DNA from: Haloplanus litoreus
GTDB lineage: Archaea > Halobacteriota > Halobacteria > Halobacteriales > Haloferacaceae
Length of the DNA stretch: 64,000 nt
Assembly: GCF_042677945.1 (NCBI RefSeq)
Contig: NZ_JBHUDN010000003.1
Strand: one strand, 5' to 3'
In this document: positions 33,499 through 41,751 of the stretch, piece after piece
How positions within the stretch are numbered: position 1 is the first letter of the stretch
Layout of the letters: the number at the start of each line of letters is the position of its first letter
The notes under the pieces: model-generated
The model's input: only the letters and a program-made list of their open reading frames with translations
Database searches by the model: none
Told to the model about the DNA's origin: nothing
Position numbers and translations under genes: made by a program

Positions 33499-34291
33499 CG
33501 TCGGCCGGGTCGAGTACCCCTCCCGTCTCCGGCGTGACCCCGACTCGATCACACAGGTCCGCGAGCGGACACGCTTCGGATCCGTCGAGACACGCCGGTT
33601 TGCGCGCGTTGCAGTACTCCCGCCCGAACTGGATCATCGCGGTGTGGCCGAAGCCGCACTTCTCCGTCGGCACCGACGCCTCCAGTGCCTCGCGCACTCC
33701 CTCGTGATCCGCGTCCGGCGGCGCCACCCCCATCCGCCGGGCGATGCGGTGGACGTGCGTGTCGACGGGAAAGACGCCGCCGCGGCCGCCGGAGAACAAC
33801 AGGACACAGTCGGCCGTCTTCGGGCCGACACCGCGCATGTCGAGGAGGCGGTCCCGAACCTTGGCGGGGTCGCTCTCGCGGACGAAGGCGTCGAACGCCC
33901 CGGCGCCGCCGAAGTCGGCGAGGAGTTCCTCCGCGCACTCGACGATGACGCGTGATTTCTGGTTGTAGAGGCCCGCGGACGCGATGGTGTCGGCGAGCGT
34001 CTCGCGGTCGGCGGCCGAAAGCGTCGCCACGAGGTCACCGCCGTCGTCGTAGCGATCCATCAGGGCGTCGAAGGCGGGTTGGCTGGCGGTGTCGCTGGTG
34101 TTCTGGCTCAGAATCGTGCGGACGAGACAGGGGAACGCCTGCCGACCCCCGTAGGCCTTCCGCCAGTAGATGTCGCCCAGGGCGTCGACGACGGCCTCCG
34201 CGCGTGTTTCGGGGTCGCCAGTAGCGAACTGGGCGACGTTGCCACCCCCGTCGGCGCCGCCGCTGATGTTCTCCGCGGGTTCGTCGGACAT
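33491..34291 (-). CDS. nth: Endonuclease III (DNA glycosylase/AP lyase)
   Basis: 266 residues. HhH-GPD fold: ILSQNTSDTAS, then GVGPKTADC with catalytic Lys158 and VDTHVHR with Asp177. Removes oxidised pyrimidines and nicks AP sites. Four C-terminal Cys (227, 234, 241, 247) should bind a [4Fe-4S] cluster, but spacing is C-x6-C-x6-C-x5-C, where bacterial Nth has C-x6-C-x2-C-x5-C. The acidic N-terminal 20 residues are a halophile addition. Its end overlaps the aCPSF1 end by eight bases. Confidence 0.93.
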   Translation of the reverse strand: MSDEPAENISGGADGGGNVAQFATGDPETRAEAVVDALGDIYWRKAYGGRQAFPCLVRTILSQNTSDTASQPAFDALMDRYDDGGDLVATLSAADRETLADTIASAGLYNQKSRVIVECAEELLADFGGAGAFDAFVRESDPAKVRDRLLDMRGVGPKTADCVLLFSGGRGGVFPVDTHVHRIARRMGVAPPDADHEGVREALEASVPTEKCGFGHTAMIQFGREYCNARKPACLDGSEACPLADLCDRVGVTPETGGVLDPADAT

Positions 34292-34327
34292 GGGGACAGC
34301 TGGGGCCGAACGGAAAAAAGCGCGGCG

Positions 34328-34741
34328 TCACTCGACGGCGAGTGTCAGGGTGAGGGCGGCGCCGTCGGCGAGGGCGGCGACCATCTCGCGGTCGAGGTCG
34401 GTCGCAGCGGCGTCGGCGCCGGCGGCGACGGTCCGGTCGTCGACGTAGGTGCTCGTCCGGACGACTGCGCTCCGCTCGCTGTCGAAGGTGAGGTCGGGGT
34501 GGCCCCGGGCGTGGACGTCGTGGGACCGACCGTCGACGTCGAGGGTCAGCGTGATGGTCGCTGCGGGGTCTCGGCAGGCGTCGACGAAGGCGTCGTCGAA
34601 GTCGGCGGGCGCGCGGTCGGCCTCCACGCCGACGATGCAGTCGCCGGCCGGCGTCAACCAGTCGTCGGTCGTCACCTCGAACGTGCTCTCGTGTGCCGCA
34701 GCGACGTGTTCGTGCCCGCGTGCGTGAACGACCTCTTCCAT
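34328..34741 (-). CDS. DUF371 archaeal protein
   Basis: 137 residues, all-beta. ARGHEHVAAAHESTFEVTT, ADRAPADFDDAF and ITLTLDVDGRSHDVHARGHP are the DUF371 pattern, a family restricted to archaea with no known function. The start MEEVVHARG at 34741 matches the family. It lies 36 bases downstream of nth's start on the same strand. Confidence 0.87.
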   Translation of the reverse strand: MEEVVHARGHEHVAAAHESTFEVTTDDWLTPAGDCIVGVEADRAPADFDDAFVDACRDPAATITLTLDVDGRSHDVHARGHPDLTFDSERSAVVRTSTYVDDRTVAAGADAAATDLDREMVAALADGAALTLTLAVE

Positions 34742-34789
34742 GGCGGGTCGTCGCCGGCGGGCGGCCAAAGGGGTGCCGATCCGGGCGCG

Positions 34790-34945
34790 CTACCCGCGGA
34801 CGACGGTGACCGTCACCGCACCGCAGGCACACTCGTAGGCCCGACGCTCGCCCGCCTCCGTTCGCATCGCCAGCATGAGGGCGTCGTCGTCGAGGGAGCG
34901 ATCACACCCGGGCGCCTCGCACGTACTCGTGAGATTCTCGAGCAT
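34790..34945 (-). CDS. Small zinc-ribbon-like protein
   Basis: 51 residues. Cys positions CEAPGC (9-14) and CAC (43-45) form a probable zinc site within MLENLTSTCEAPGCDRSLDD and YECACGAVTVTV. Small zinc-finger proteins of this size are common in haloarchaea. The start could also be ATG 34972, adding nine residues. Function unknown. Confidence 0.65.
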   Translation of the reverse strand: MLENLTSTCEAPGCDRSLDDDALMLAMRTEAGERRAYECACGAVTVTVVRG

Positions 34946-35272
34946 ACCTACGGTTAGTCGACCCACCGACATGAACCCGTGCCGTCCCCGGAGTGAAACT
35001 GAAACTGGAGCCGTCACGCTCGCGGGCGTTTATATACTCTGCCGGAGGCGTTGTGAACTGTTCACACGGCCGAAATACCGTGCTTTGGTACCGCTTCGCA
35101 GCCGTTCGGTCACCGAAGTATTTATGTATATGTCGGCTGTATTTGCAGTTACCAACGCGCCTCCGGCGCGTGGCGGCATCGCACGCAGAATGATCGGGAA
35201 TTCTTATCCACGGTTGGTTGCGGGACGAAGAGCCGCCAGTCCGCCCGGAGCGGTGGTATCGAGGTTTCAACA
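34946..35272. other. 327-base intergenic region with three AT-rich boxes and two perfect palindromes
   Basis: This is the longest gene-free stretch in the window. AT-rich boxes lie at 35029-35038 (tttatatact), 35118-35131 (gtatttatgtatatg) and 35203-35211 (attcttatc). A perfect 15-base palindrome TGTGAACTGTTCACA is at 35052-35066 and a 7-3-7 hairpin (ACGCGCC/GGCGCGT) at 35155-35171. Likely multiple promoters for the coiled-coil gene or an unannotated small RNA; no coding frame is convincing. Confidence 0.6.
35052..35066. promoter_or_regulatory. Operator-like palindrome
   Basis: TGTGAACTGTTCACA is a perfect inverted repeat (7-1-7) placed about 20 bases downstream of a tttatatact box, i.e. near the predicted transcription start, where a repressor would block it. 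No cognate regulator is adjacent. Confidence 0.4.
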
Positions 35273-36196
35273 ATGGTAACAACAGAAGAAGTACTCGACG
35301 AATTCGACGTCTCGGCGCTCAAAGACGAGAACAACGTCGAACTCACCGACGAACAGCTAGAAAACGACTCGAAGGGACAGCTCATCAAACTCGCCGGCCA
35401 GCTCCGCGACCGACGCAACGACCTCAACCAGATGGCGTCGGAGCGAGCCTCCAAACGTGACGACCTGAACGCGAAGACGCGCGAGAAGGTCGACGAGGCC
35501 CAGGAACACCGCGAGAAGCGAGACGAGCTGAACGAGAAGGTCCAGGAACACAAGGAGAGCCGGAACGAGCTCAACGCGGAGGCCAACGAGCTCTTCGACG
35601 AGGTCGAGGAGATGAAACAGGACCTCGAACTCGGCGACGGCAAGGACCTGGAAGAGCTGGAAGAGGAGATCGAACAGCTCGAGTTCCGACAGCAGACCGA
35701 AGTCCTGAGCGCCGAGGACGAACGCGAACTCATCGAGAAGATCGAGGACAAGCGCGAGGAGTACCAGCAGCGCAAGGAGAAACTCGACGACGCCAGCGAA
35801 CTCGAAGAACTCGTCGAGGAGGCCGAAGAGGTCCGCTCCGAGGCATCCCAGCACCACCAGAAGGTGACCGAACTGGCCGACAAGGCCCAGGAACACCACA
35901 ACCAGATGATCGAGGCCTATCGCGAAGCCGACGAGATCCGCGACAAGGCCGACGAGATGCACGAACTCTTCGTCGAGGCCCAGGAAGCGGCCGACCGTCA
36001 CCACGAGGACTTCGTCCGCGTCCAGAAGCGTCTGCGCGAACTCGACAAGGAAGAGGAGCAGGAGCAGCAGGACGAACGCGAAGCCGAGCGCGAGGCCGCC
36101 AAGGAAGAGGCCGAGGAGATCTACCAGAAGTTCAAGGAAGGCGAGACCCTCGACACCGAGGACCTCATGAAGCTGCAGAAGACCGGCCTCCTGTAG
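35273..36196 (+). CDS. Archaeal coiled-coil protein (COG1340-like)
   Basis: 307 residues, almost wholly coiled coil from about residue 25 to 285, very rich in Glu, Lys, Gln and Arg (e.g. EEQEQQDEREAEREAAKEE). A short globular start (MVTTEEVLDEFDVSALKDEN) and end (ETLDTEDLMKLQKTGLL) cap it. The family is widespread in archaea; role unknown, with ribosome or phosphoserine-phosphatase-like annotations seen elsewhere. Up to three promoter-like boxes lie in the 327 bases upstream, suggesting strong or regulated expression. Confidence 0.82.
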   Translation: MVTTEEVLDEFDVSALKDENNVELTDEQLENDSKGQLIKLAGQLRDRRNDLNQMASERASKRDDLNAKTREKVDEAQEHREKRDELNEKVQEHKESRNELNAEANELFDEVEEMKQDLELGDGKDLEELEEEIEQLEFRQQTEVLSAEDERELIEKIEDKREEYQQRKEKLDDASELEELVEEAEEVRSEASQHHQKVTELADKAQEHHNQMIEAYREADEIRDKADEMHELFVEAQEAADRHHEDFVRVQKRLRELDKEEEQEQQDEREAEREAAKEEAEEIYQKFKEGETLDTEDLMKLQKTGLL

Positions 36197-36250
36197 TTCG
36201 GTTTCGTCGACGCACGGGTTTTTATGCCGATCCGTCCCCCAGCACCGCGT

Positions 36251-36271
36251 ATGGTGAACGAGTGTGACTGA
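36251..36271 (+). CDS. Six-codon leaderless mini-ORF before sppA
   Basis: ATG at 36251 is about 29 bases after the centre of gggtttttatgcc (36216-36227), the expected leaderless position. It encodes MVNECD and stops inside the sppA gene, overlapping its GTG start by eight bases. It probably acts only by positioning ribosomes. Confidence 0.35.
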   Translation: MVNECD

Positions 36272-37265
36272 GGGCGACGACCTCGGCCGTTCCGCAGTGG
36301 TGATCGCCGGCGGTCTCGCCACAGCGGTGTTCGGCTTTCTGGTCTTCGTGGTCCTCCCCGGATCGCTCGCCGAACTCCTCGGCGTCCTGGTGACCGTCGG
36401 CGTCGTCATCCTCGGCGCACGGGCCGCCGGTGATCTGGCAGACTCGATCTTTCCGGACTACAACGCCGCGGAGGTGGCCGTCGAGGGGCCGATCACCCGC
36501 GACGGGGGGACGCCAGGCCCGATTCCGGGCGGTGCCCTCGGTACCACGGCCGACGAGGTGGTCGAACAGATCGAGCGTGCGGACGAGGACGACGCCGCCG
36601 AGGCACTCCTGGTGAAACTCGACACGCCGGGCGGCGAGGTAGTACCGAGCGACGACATCCGGAAGGCGGCAGCCGACTTCGACGGCCCGACGGTGGCCTA
36701 CGCCACCGACGTCTGTGCCAGCGGCGGCTACTGGATCGCGAGCGGGTGTGACGAACTCTGGGCACGCCGCGCGAGCATCGTCGGCAGTATCGGCGTCATC
36801 GGCTCCCGCGTGAACGTCTCGGAACTGGCCGACGAACTGGGCGTCTCCTACGAGCGCTTCGCGGCGGGCAAGTACAAGGACGCCGGCATGCCCCTGAAGG
36901 AACTCTCGGCGGACGAACGCGAGTACCTGCAGGGGATCATCGACGGGTTCTACGAGGACTTCGTCGAGCGCGTGGCCGAGGGCCGGGAGATGGACCCCGA
37001 GACGGTCCGCTCCACCGAGGCCCGGATCTACCTCGGCGAGGACGCCCACGAACTGGGACTGGTCGACGACCTGGGCGACCGCTCGGCCGTCGAGGATCGC
37101 GTGGCCGACCTGCTCGATGCGGAGGTGTCGGTTCGCGAGTTCGCACCCGAGAAGGGACTGGCCGCACGCCTCCGGGGCGGGGCAACGGCGATGGCCTACG
37201 CCTTCGGCGCCGGAGTGGCCGGCGTCGTGGCCGACGACGACCGGGGCTTCCGGCTTCGATTCTGA
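36264..37265 (+). CDS. sppA: Signal peptide peptidase SppA-like serine protease (S49)
   Basis: 333 residues. Two N-terminal transmembrane helices (about 10-32 and 36-53) anchor a S49 protease domain: VKLDTPGGEVVPS, ATDVCASGGYWIASGCDELWA with the catalytic Ser (ASGGY), ASIVGSIGV, and the general-base Lys in YKDAGMPLKELS. It degrades cleaved signal peptides or membrane proteins. Single-domain size is typical of archaeal SppA. The GTG start follows a 6-codon ORF that occupies the leaderless position, so its initiation is likely by reinitiation. Confidence 0.9.
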   Translation: MTEGDDLGRSAVVIAGGLATAVFGFLVFVVLPGSLAELLGVLVTVGVVILGARAAGDLADSIFPDYNAAEVAVEGPITRDGGTPGPIPGGALGTTADEVVEQIERADEDDAAEALLVKLDTPGGEVVPSDDIRKAAADFDGPTVAYATDVCASGGYWIASGCDELWARRASIVGSIGVIGSRVNVSELADELGVSYERFAAGKYKDAGMPLKELSADEREYLQGIIDGFYEDFVERVAEGREMDPETVRSTEARIYLGEDAHELGLVDDLGDRSAVEDRVADLLDAEVSVREFAPEKGLAARLRGGATAMAYAFGAGVAGVVADDDRGFRLRF

Positions 37266-37311
37266 CCGCCTCGGCGGGGGATATTTATCCCCGTAGATAG
37301 TTCTCCTCACC

Positions 37312-38436
37312 GTGCCAACGCTCGTCCTGTGTGTCGACCGCGCCGACGACATCGGGCGGACGGTCGGCGTGTCGATGCCCGTCGACGGGTGGGACGCGGT
37401 GGGTTCGCTGGTGACGGAGGTCGGTCTCGCCGATCCGGAGGATTCGACCGTGAACTGCCTGCTTGAAGCGTTGCGGGTCACCCGCGACCTGCGGAGCGAG
37501 GAGGAGGAAGCCATCGTCGCCGTCGTCTCCGGGGCCGGGGATTCGGCCGTCGCGGCCGACCGGTCGGTCGCCGCACAGATCGACGACCTGCTGGAGCGAT
37601 ACGATCCCGAGTCGGCGATCATCGTCACCGACAGCGCCGACGACGAGCGCCTGATCCCCATCGTCGAGAGCCGCCTCCCCGTCGACTCAGTCGACCGCGT
37701 CGTCGTCCGTCAGGCCCGAGATATCGAGTCGACGTACTACCTCCTCAAGCAGTTCCTCGCCGACGAGGAACTCCGGTCGACGGTGCTGGTTCCGCTGGGA
37801 ATCGGTCTCCTCCTCCTCCCGGTGTTGCTCGTGCGGTTCTCGCTTCCCGTGGCGCTCGCTGGGCTCGCGTCGTTGCTCGGGGCCGCCATCCTCTACAAGG
37901 GACTGGCCATCGACACCCACCTCGCGCGCTTGCCGGACCGGATTCAGGACGCCCTCTACTCCGGCCAGGTATCGGTCGTGACGTACGCCGTCGCCGGCGG
38001 CCTCGCCCTCGTCGGGGCCTTCCTCGGGGCGCTGGCCGTCTCGCCGACGACCGAGGGAATCCTCGTCCCAGTCATGCAGTTTTCCTACAGCAGCATCCCG
38101 TGGCTGGCGCTGGCTGCGCTGACCGCGAGCGCCGGCCGTCTGCTCGACGAACTCATCGACTCGGATCGGATTCCCCGACCGTATCTCAACCTGCCGTTCG
38201 GTGTCGTCGCCCTCGGCCTCGTCGTTCGCGGGTTCGCGGGCTACTTCCTCGAACGCGAGGGCGTCCTCGCCAACCTGCGGCTGGTCGGCGTGACGGTGCC
38301 GGCCACCGAACGCCTCGCGCTCTTCGTCGTCACGGCCATCGTCGTCTCGCTGGTCGGCGTCCGCGTCGCCGCGAACGTCGCCGATCACCCGGACGAAGAG
38401 ACCGATGCCGACCCGGACGCGGCCGAGCGCTCGTAA
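37312..38436 (+). CDS. DUF373 membrane protein
   Basis: 374 residues. The N-terminal ~150 residues are soluble and Rossmann-like (LVLCVDRADDIGRTV, VAVVSGAGDSAVAADRSVAAQID, AIIVTDSADDE), followed by six or seven membrane helices (about 155-355). This is the archaea-specific DUF373 family, function unknown. A GTG start at 37312 is supported by atatttatcc (37281-37290) about 27 bases before. The stop abuts the stop of the aldo/keto reductase on the other strand. Confidence 0.88.
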   Translation: MPTLVLCVDRADDIGRTVGVSMPVDGWDAVGSLVTEVGLADPEDSTVNCLLEALRVTRDLRSEEEEAIVAVVSGAGDSAVAADRSVAAQIDDLLERYDPESAIIVTDSADDERLIPIVESRLPVDSVDRVVVRQARDIESTYYLLKQFLADEELRSTVLVPLGIGLLLLPVLLVRFSLPVALAGLASLLGAAILYKGLAIDTHLARLPDRIQDALYSGQVSVVTYAVAGGLALVGAFLGALAVSPTTEGILVPVMQFSYSSIPWLALAALTASAGRLLDELIDSDRIPRPYLNLPFGVVALGLVVRGFAGYFLEREGVLANLRLVGVTVPATERLALFVVTAIVVSLVGVRVAANVADHPDEETDADPDAAERS

Positions 38437-39258
38437 CTACCAGGGAGCGAAGTCGGGGTCGATCATCCGCTCGCGCCGGTCGATGTCGTCGATTTTCGCC
38501 ACGTCCTCGGCGTCGAGTTCGAGCGTCCGCGACGCCCAGTTGTCGCGGACGTGGTCCTCGCCGGTCGCCTTCGGAATGGCGGCCACACCCTTCTCCCGGA
38601 GCCACGCGAGCGACACCTGCGCCTCGCTCACGCCGTGTTTCGACGCCACCGCCCGAATCTCGGGCACGTCGAACACTTCGCCGCGGGCGAGCGGCGAGTA
38701 CGCCACCACCTCGACGTCGTGGTCGGCACAGTGTGCCCGGAGGTCCGCCTGTGGGAGGAGCGGGTGGCACTCGATCTGATTGGCGAAGATGGGGGCGTCG
38801 GTCGTCTCGACGGCTTCGGTCACCTGCTCCGGTTCGAAGTTACTGATGCCGATTCGGTCGATCAGGCCGTCGTCGTACAGGTCGTCGAAGGCGCCGAGCG
38901 TCGCCTCGGGGTCGTACTCGCCCGCCGGCCAGTGGACGTAGAGCAGGTCGACGGCGTCGACGCCGAGTTTCTCGAGGCTCTCCTCGGTCGAGGACCGCAC
39001 GTCCCCTGGCGCGAGATTGTCGATCCACACCTTCGTCGCCAGAAAGAGGTCCGCTCGGTCGAGGTCCGCTCGCGCGATGCCCTCGCCGACGTGTTCCTCG
39101 TTGTCGTAGGCCTGTGCGGTGTCGACGTGGCGATAGCCAAGGTCGAGCGCCGTCGCCACCGCGTTCGCACAGTCTTCGGGGGCCGTGTTTTGCCACGTCC
39201 CGAGACCGAGGACCGGCATACCGTTCGTGCGTTGCACGTCGCTGGTGGATCGTGTCAC
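38437..39258 (-). CDS. Aldo/keto reductase
   Basis: 273 residues, TIM barrel. LGLGTWQ, GYRHVDTAQAYDNEEHVG (catalytic Asp and Tyr), FLATKVW with the catalytic Lys, LLYVHWP with the His, and IPKATGEDHVRDN for NADP(H) binding give the complete AKR set. Substrate unknown. A GTG start at 39258 adds 13 residues before the first strand; a start at MPVLGLG is possible. Confidence 0.92.
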   Translation of the reverse strand: MTRSTSDVQRTNGMPVLGLGTWQNTAPEDCANAVATALDLGYRHVDTAQAYDNEEHVGEGIARADLDRADLFLATKVWIDNLAPGDVRSSTEESLEKLGVDAVDLLYVHWPAGEYDPEATLGAFDDLYDDGLIDRIGISNFEPEQVTEAVETTDAPIFANQIECHPLLPQADLRAHCADHDVEVVAYSPLARGEVFDVPEIRAVASKHGVSEAQVSLAWLREKGVAAIPKATGEDHVRDNWASRTLELDAEDVAKIDDIDRRERMIDPDFAPW

Positions 39259-39318
39259 GTCCGGATCGAGGAGTGAGACGCCGAAAGGAGTTGTGGAAGA
39301 GCCGGTTCGTGCCGGTAA

Positions 39319-40554
39319 TCAGCCCGAAAGACGCGCTTTCGCGAACTTGCCCAGCAGGGGGATGTCGCCGAGGTGGAGGAGTTTCAGCATCGCGCGGACG
39401 TTGCCCGCGTTGGCCTTCGCCAGCATGTCGCTGTCGGCGTCCTGGAGGTCCGCCATCAGCGTGTCGTACCGGTCGTTGGGCGCGAGATAGAGGAGTTCGG
39501 TCATCAACAGACGCTCCTGCATCCGGGGGGCGACCTCGCTGTGCCAGAGTTTGCTGTACACGGACATGGCCTCGGCGGAGGTGTCGGGGTCGGCCTCGGT
39601 GAAACAGCGGTCGGCGGTGATGGCGGCCATACGCCCCGACTTCATCCCCTTGTGGATACCCTCACCCCACAGCGGGTCGATTGTCGGCACGGTGTCGCCG
39701 ATGGCCATGAACCCGTCCGTACAGAGCCGCCCGGGCATCTGGATGTGAGCCGAGCCACGGTGTTGCTGTTTGTCCGAGATGCGCTCGGCGTCGGCGAATC
39801 GCGGGTCGCTCTCGAGCCAGTGGTGCAGGTAGTCGTCGATGCTCGCCCCGTCGCGGCCATATCGCTCGTGGCTCCCGTTTTGGATGTAACAGAGCCCGAC
39901 CTTCGCGGTATCGCCGCCGGTGTGGAAGATCCATGAGTAGCCGCCGGGGGCGTACTCGTGGTCGAGGCGGAGCATCATCGCGTCGGTGAGGTCGGCGTAG
40001 TCGGGGTGGTCGACGTCGACGCCCGCCAGTTCCCACTCGATACCGATTGCCTGGTGTTCGCGTTGCAGGTCGGTCACGCCGAGTTCCTTCGCGAGCGGCG
40101 CCGCGGGACCCGTCGCGTCGACGACGATGTCGGCGTAGGCCTCCTCGCCGCCCGAGTACTGGACGCCGTCGATCTCGTCGTCCTCCATGATCGGGGCGTT
40201 CACACGTGCGTCGAAGCGGTAGGTCGCGCCCTCCTCACGGCCCTCCCGAACGAGCCAGCGTTTGAACGCGGCGAACTCCAGAACGGCACCGGGCTGGTGC
40301 TGGACGTAGTGGTGGTTGGGCGACTCGAGGATCACGTCGTCGGTGTAGTTCATCACCACCTCGTCCGGCACCCCGAACGAGGCCATCATGGAGGGGAAGG
40401 TGCCGGCGGTGGATTTGTTGCTCTGGCGGGGGAATCCGTCCTCGGCCTCGGCTTCGAGGACGAAGACGTCGTAGTCCCGCTGAGCGAGGTCGCGGGCACA
40501 CTGGGCCCCGGCAGGCCCGGCGCCGGCGACGATCACGTCGAAACGGTCGGACAT
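39319..40554 (-). CDS. Geranylgeranyl reductase family protein (digeranylgeranylglycerophospholipid reductase type)
   Basis: 411 residues, FAD-dependent. VIVAGAGPAGAQCARDLA (8-25) is the dinucleotide loop, FVLEAEAEDGFPRQSNKSTAG the FAD and substrate region, and GDTVPTIDPLWGEGIHKGMKSG the GD FAD motif. These enzymes saturate the isoprenoid chains of archaeal lipids. Paired in function, not position, with idsA at 1429. The ATG is 5 bases after a catatat sequence; promoter not clear. Confidence 0.9.
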   Translation of the reverse strand: MSDRFDVIVAGAGPAGAQCARDLAQRDYDVFVLEAEAEDGFPRQSNKSTAGTFPSMMASFGVPDEVVMNYTDDVILESPNHHYVQHQPGAVLEFAAFKRWLVREGREEGATYRFDARVNAPIMEDDEIDGVQYSGGEEAYADIVVDATGPAAPLAKELGVTDLQREHQAIGIEWELAGVDVDHPDYADLTDAMMLRLDHEYAPGGYSWIFHTGGDTAKVGLCYIQNGSHERYGRDGASIDDYLHHWLESDPRFADAERISDKQQHRGSAHIQMPGRLCTDGFMAIGDTVPTIDPLWGEGIHKGMKSGRMAAITADRCFTEADPDTSAEAMSVYSKLWHSEVAPRMQERLLMTELLYLAPNDRYDTLMADLQDADSDMLAKANAGNVRAMLKLLHLGDIPLLGKFAKARLSG

Positions 40555-40800
40555 ATATGTCGATACTACGAGAGCGTAATCAGTCTTGCTGAACCGAGAC
40601 GGGGACGCGCTCCGGACCCGACGAACTGGACCGCTCGCCGAGACGACGCTACCCCGCTGTGCCCCGAATCGAGTCCGTCGAGCGTTGCACCGACCACCGC
40701 GCGGGCGCCGACCGTCCGGCGCGCTGTCCCCTCGCCTTCCTCGTCGCCAGACCTCTCATCGGCGATACACTTACGCCGTCGGGGCCGGTAGGGAAATCCG

Positions 40801-41088
40801 ATGGCCCAAGTCCGTCGTGTCGTCCTCGACGTGTTGAAACCCCACCAGCCGACGACGGTCGAAGTGGCCCGGACGCTCTCCGACCTCGCCGGGATCGAGT
40901 CCGTCAACGCGTTGCTGGTGGAGACCGACGCCGAGGTACAGAACCTGAAGCTCACGGTGGAGGGACCCGCAATCGAGTACGAGCGCCTCGAAGCCGAAAT
41001 CGAGCGCCTCGGCGGGACGATCCATTCGATCGACGGCGTCGTCTGTGGGGAGTACCTGATCGAGGACGCGCCGACACCCCAGGATTGA
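40801..41088 (+). CDS. DUF211 protein
   Basis: 95 residues, ferredoxin-like alpha/beta fold: VRRVVLDVLKPHQPTTVEVARTLSDLAGIESVNALLVETD and LTVEGPAIEYERLEAEIERLGGTIHSIDGVVCGEY. The DUF211 family is archaeal, forms ring oligomers in structures and may bind Ca2+ or small ligands. It precedes the TIGR00267 gene by one base, a frequent pairing, so the small protein may regulate that transporter. Confidence 0.9.
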   Translation: MAQVRRVVLDVLKPHQPTTVEVARTLSDLAGIESVNALLVETDAEVQNLKLTVEGPAIEYERLEAEIERLGGTIHSIDGVVCGEYLIEDAPTPQD

Positions 41089-41089
41089 C

Positions 41090-41671
41090 GTGCGCGACCG
41101 AGTCCGCTCCCTCCGGGCGGCGCTCGCCCACGACGAGGTCCGGTCGATCTCTCGACGCTACTTCATCTCCAACGGCTTCGACGGCACTCTCACCAGCATC
41201 GGCGTCACGATGGGGGCCTACCTCTCGGGGATCGCCGACGGACTGACCGTCGTCGCCATCGGCCTCGGGGCCGCCGTCGGTCTCTGTACGTCGGGCGTCT
41301 GGAGCGTCTGGGAAATCGAACGTGCCGAGCGCCGGGCGCAGGTGGCCAACATCGAGCGCGCGATGCTCACCGACCTCGCCGACACGCAAGTGACCGGACG
41401 AATGCGAGACGCCCGGACGATCAGCGCCGTGACCAGCGGACTGGGACCGCTCGTCGGTATTCTCCTCCCGCTACTCCCCTACCTGCTCGAAGGGTCGACC
41501 CTGACGATGTTCGAGAGCACCGTCGTCGCCGTCGGCACCGGGGTCGGGACCCTCTTCGTCTTCGGCGCGTACATGGGGACCGTCGCGGGCCTGAATCCCT
41601 ACGTCGCCGGCGTGCGGATGGGACTGGCTGGTTTCGTCGTGGCCGGCCTCAACCTCGTGTTGCCGGGATGA
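41090..41671 (+). CDS. TIGR00267 / VIT1-CCC1-like membrane protein
   Basis: 193 residues with about five transmembrane helices: SNGFDGTLTSIGVTMGAYLSG, TVVAIGLGAAVGLCTSGVWSVWEIERAE, and the C-terminal LFVFGAYMGTVAGLNPYVAGVRMGLAG. Resembles vacuolar iron transporter/CCC1 proteins, so Fe/Mn transport is plausible. The GTG start is one base after the DUF211 stop, which implies translational coupling. Confidence 0.85.
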   Translation: MRDRVRSLRAALAHDEVRSISRRYFISNGFDGTLTSIGVTMGAYLSGIADGLTVVAIGLGAAVGLCTSGVWSVWEIERAERRAQVANIERAMLTDLADTQVTGRMRDARTISAVTSGLGPLVGILLPLLPYLLEGSTLTMFESTVVAVGTGVGTLFVFGAYMGTVAGLNPYVAGVRMGLAGFVVAGLNLVLPG

Positions 41672-41680
41672 GGGGGTCGG

Positions 41681-41690
41681 ACTTTTGTCG
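41681..41690 (+). promoter_or_regulatory. Putative promoter of the DASS permease transcript
   Basis: acttttgtcg sits about 29 bases before ATG 41713 of the 12-codon upstream ORF and about 64 bases before the permease GTG. Confidence 0.4.
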
Positions 41691-41712
41691 GTGGCGGGCG
41701 CGTCGGCATTCG

Positions 41713-41751
41713 ATGCACATCCGGATCGACGCGCCGGAGGGATCGCGGTGA
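41713..41751 (+). CDS. Leaderless mini-ORF coupled to the DASS permease (12 aa)
   Basis: MHIRIDAPEGSR. Its stop overlaps the permease GTG by four bases (GTGA, 41748-41751), and GGAGGG inside its Glu-Gly codons serves as Shine-Dalgarno for the permease. Confidence 0.4.
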   Translation: MHIRIDAPEGSR

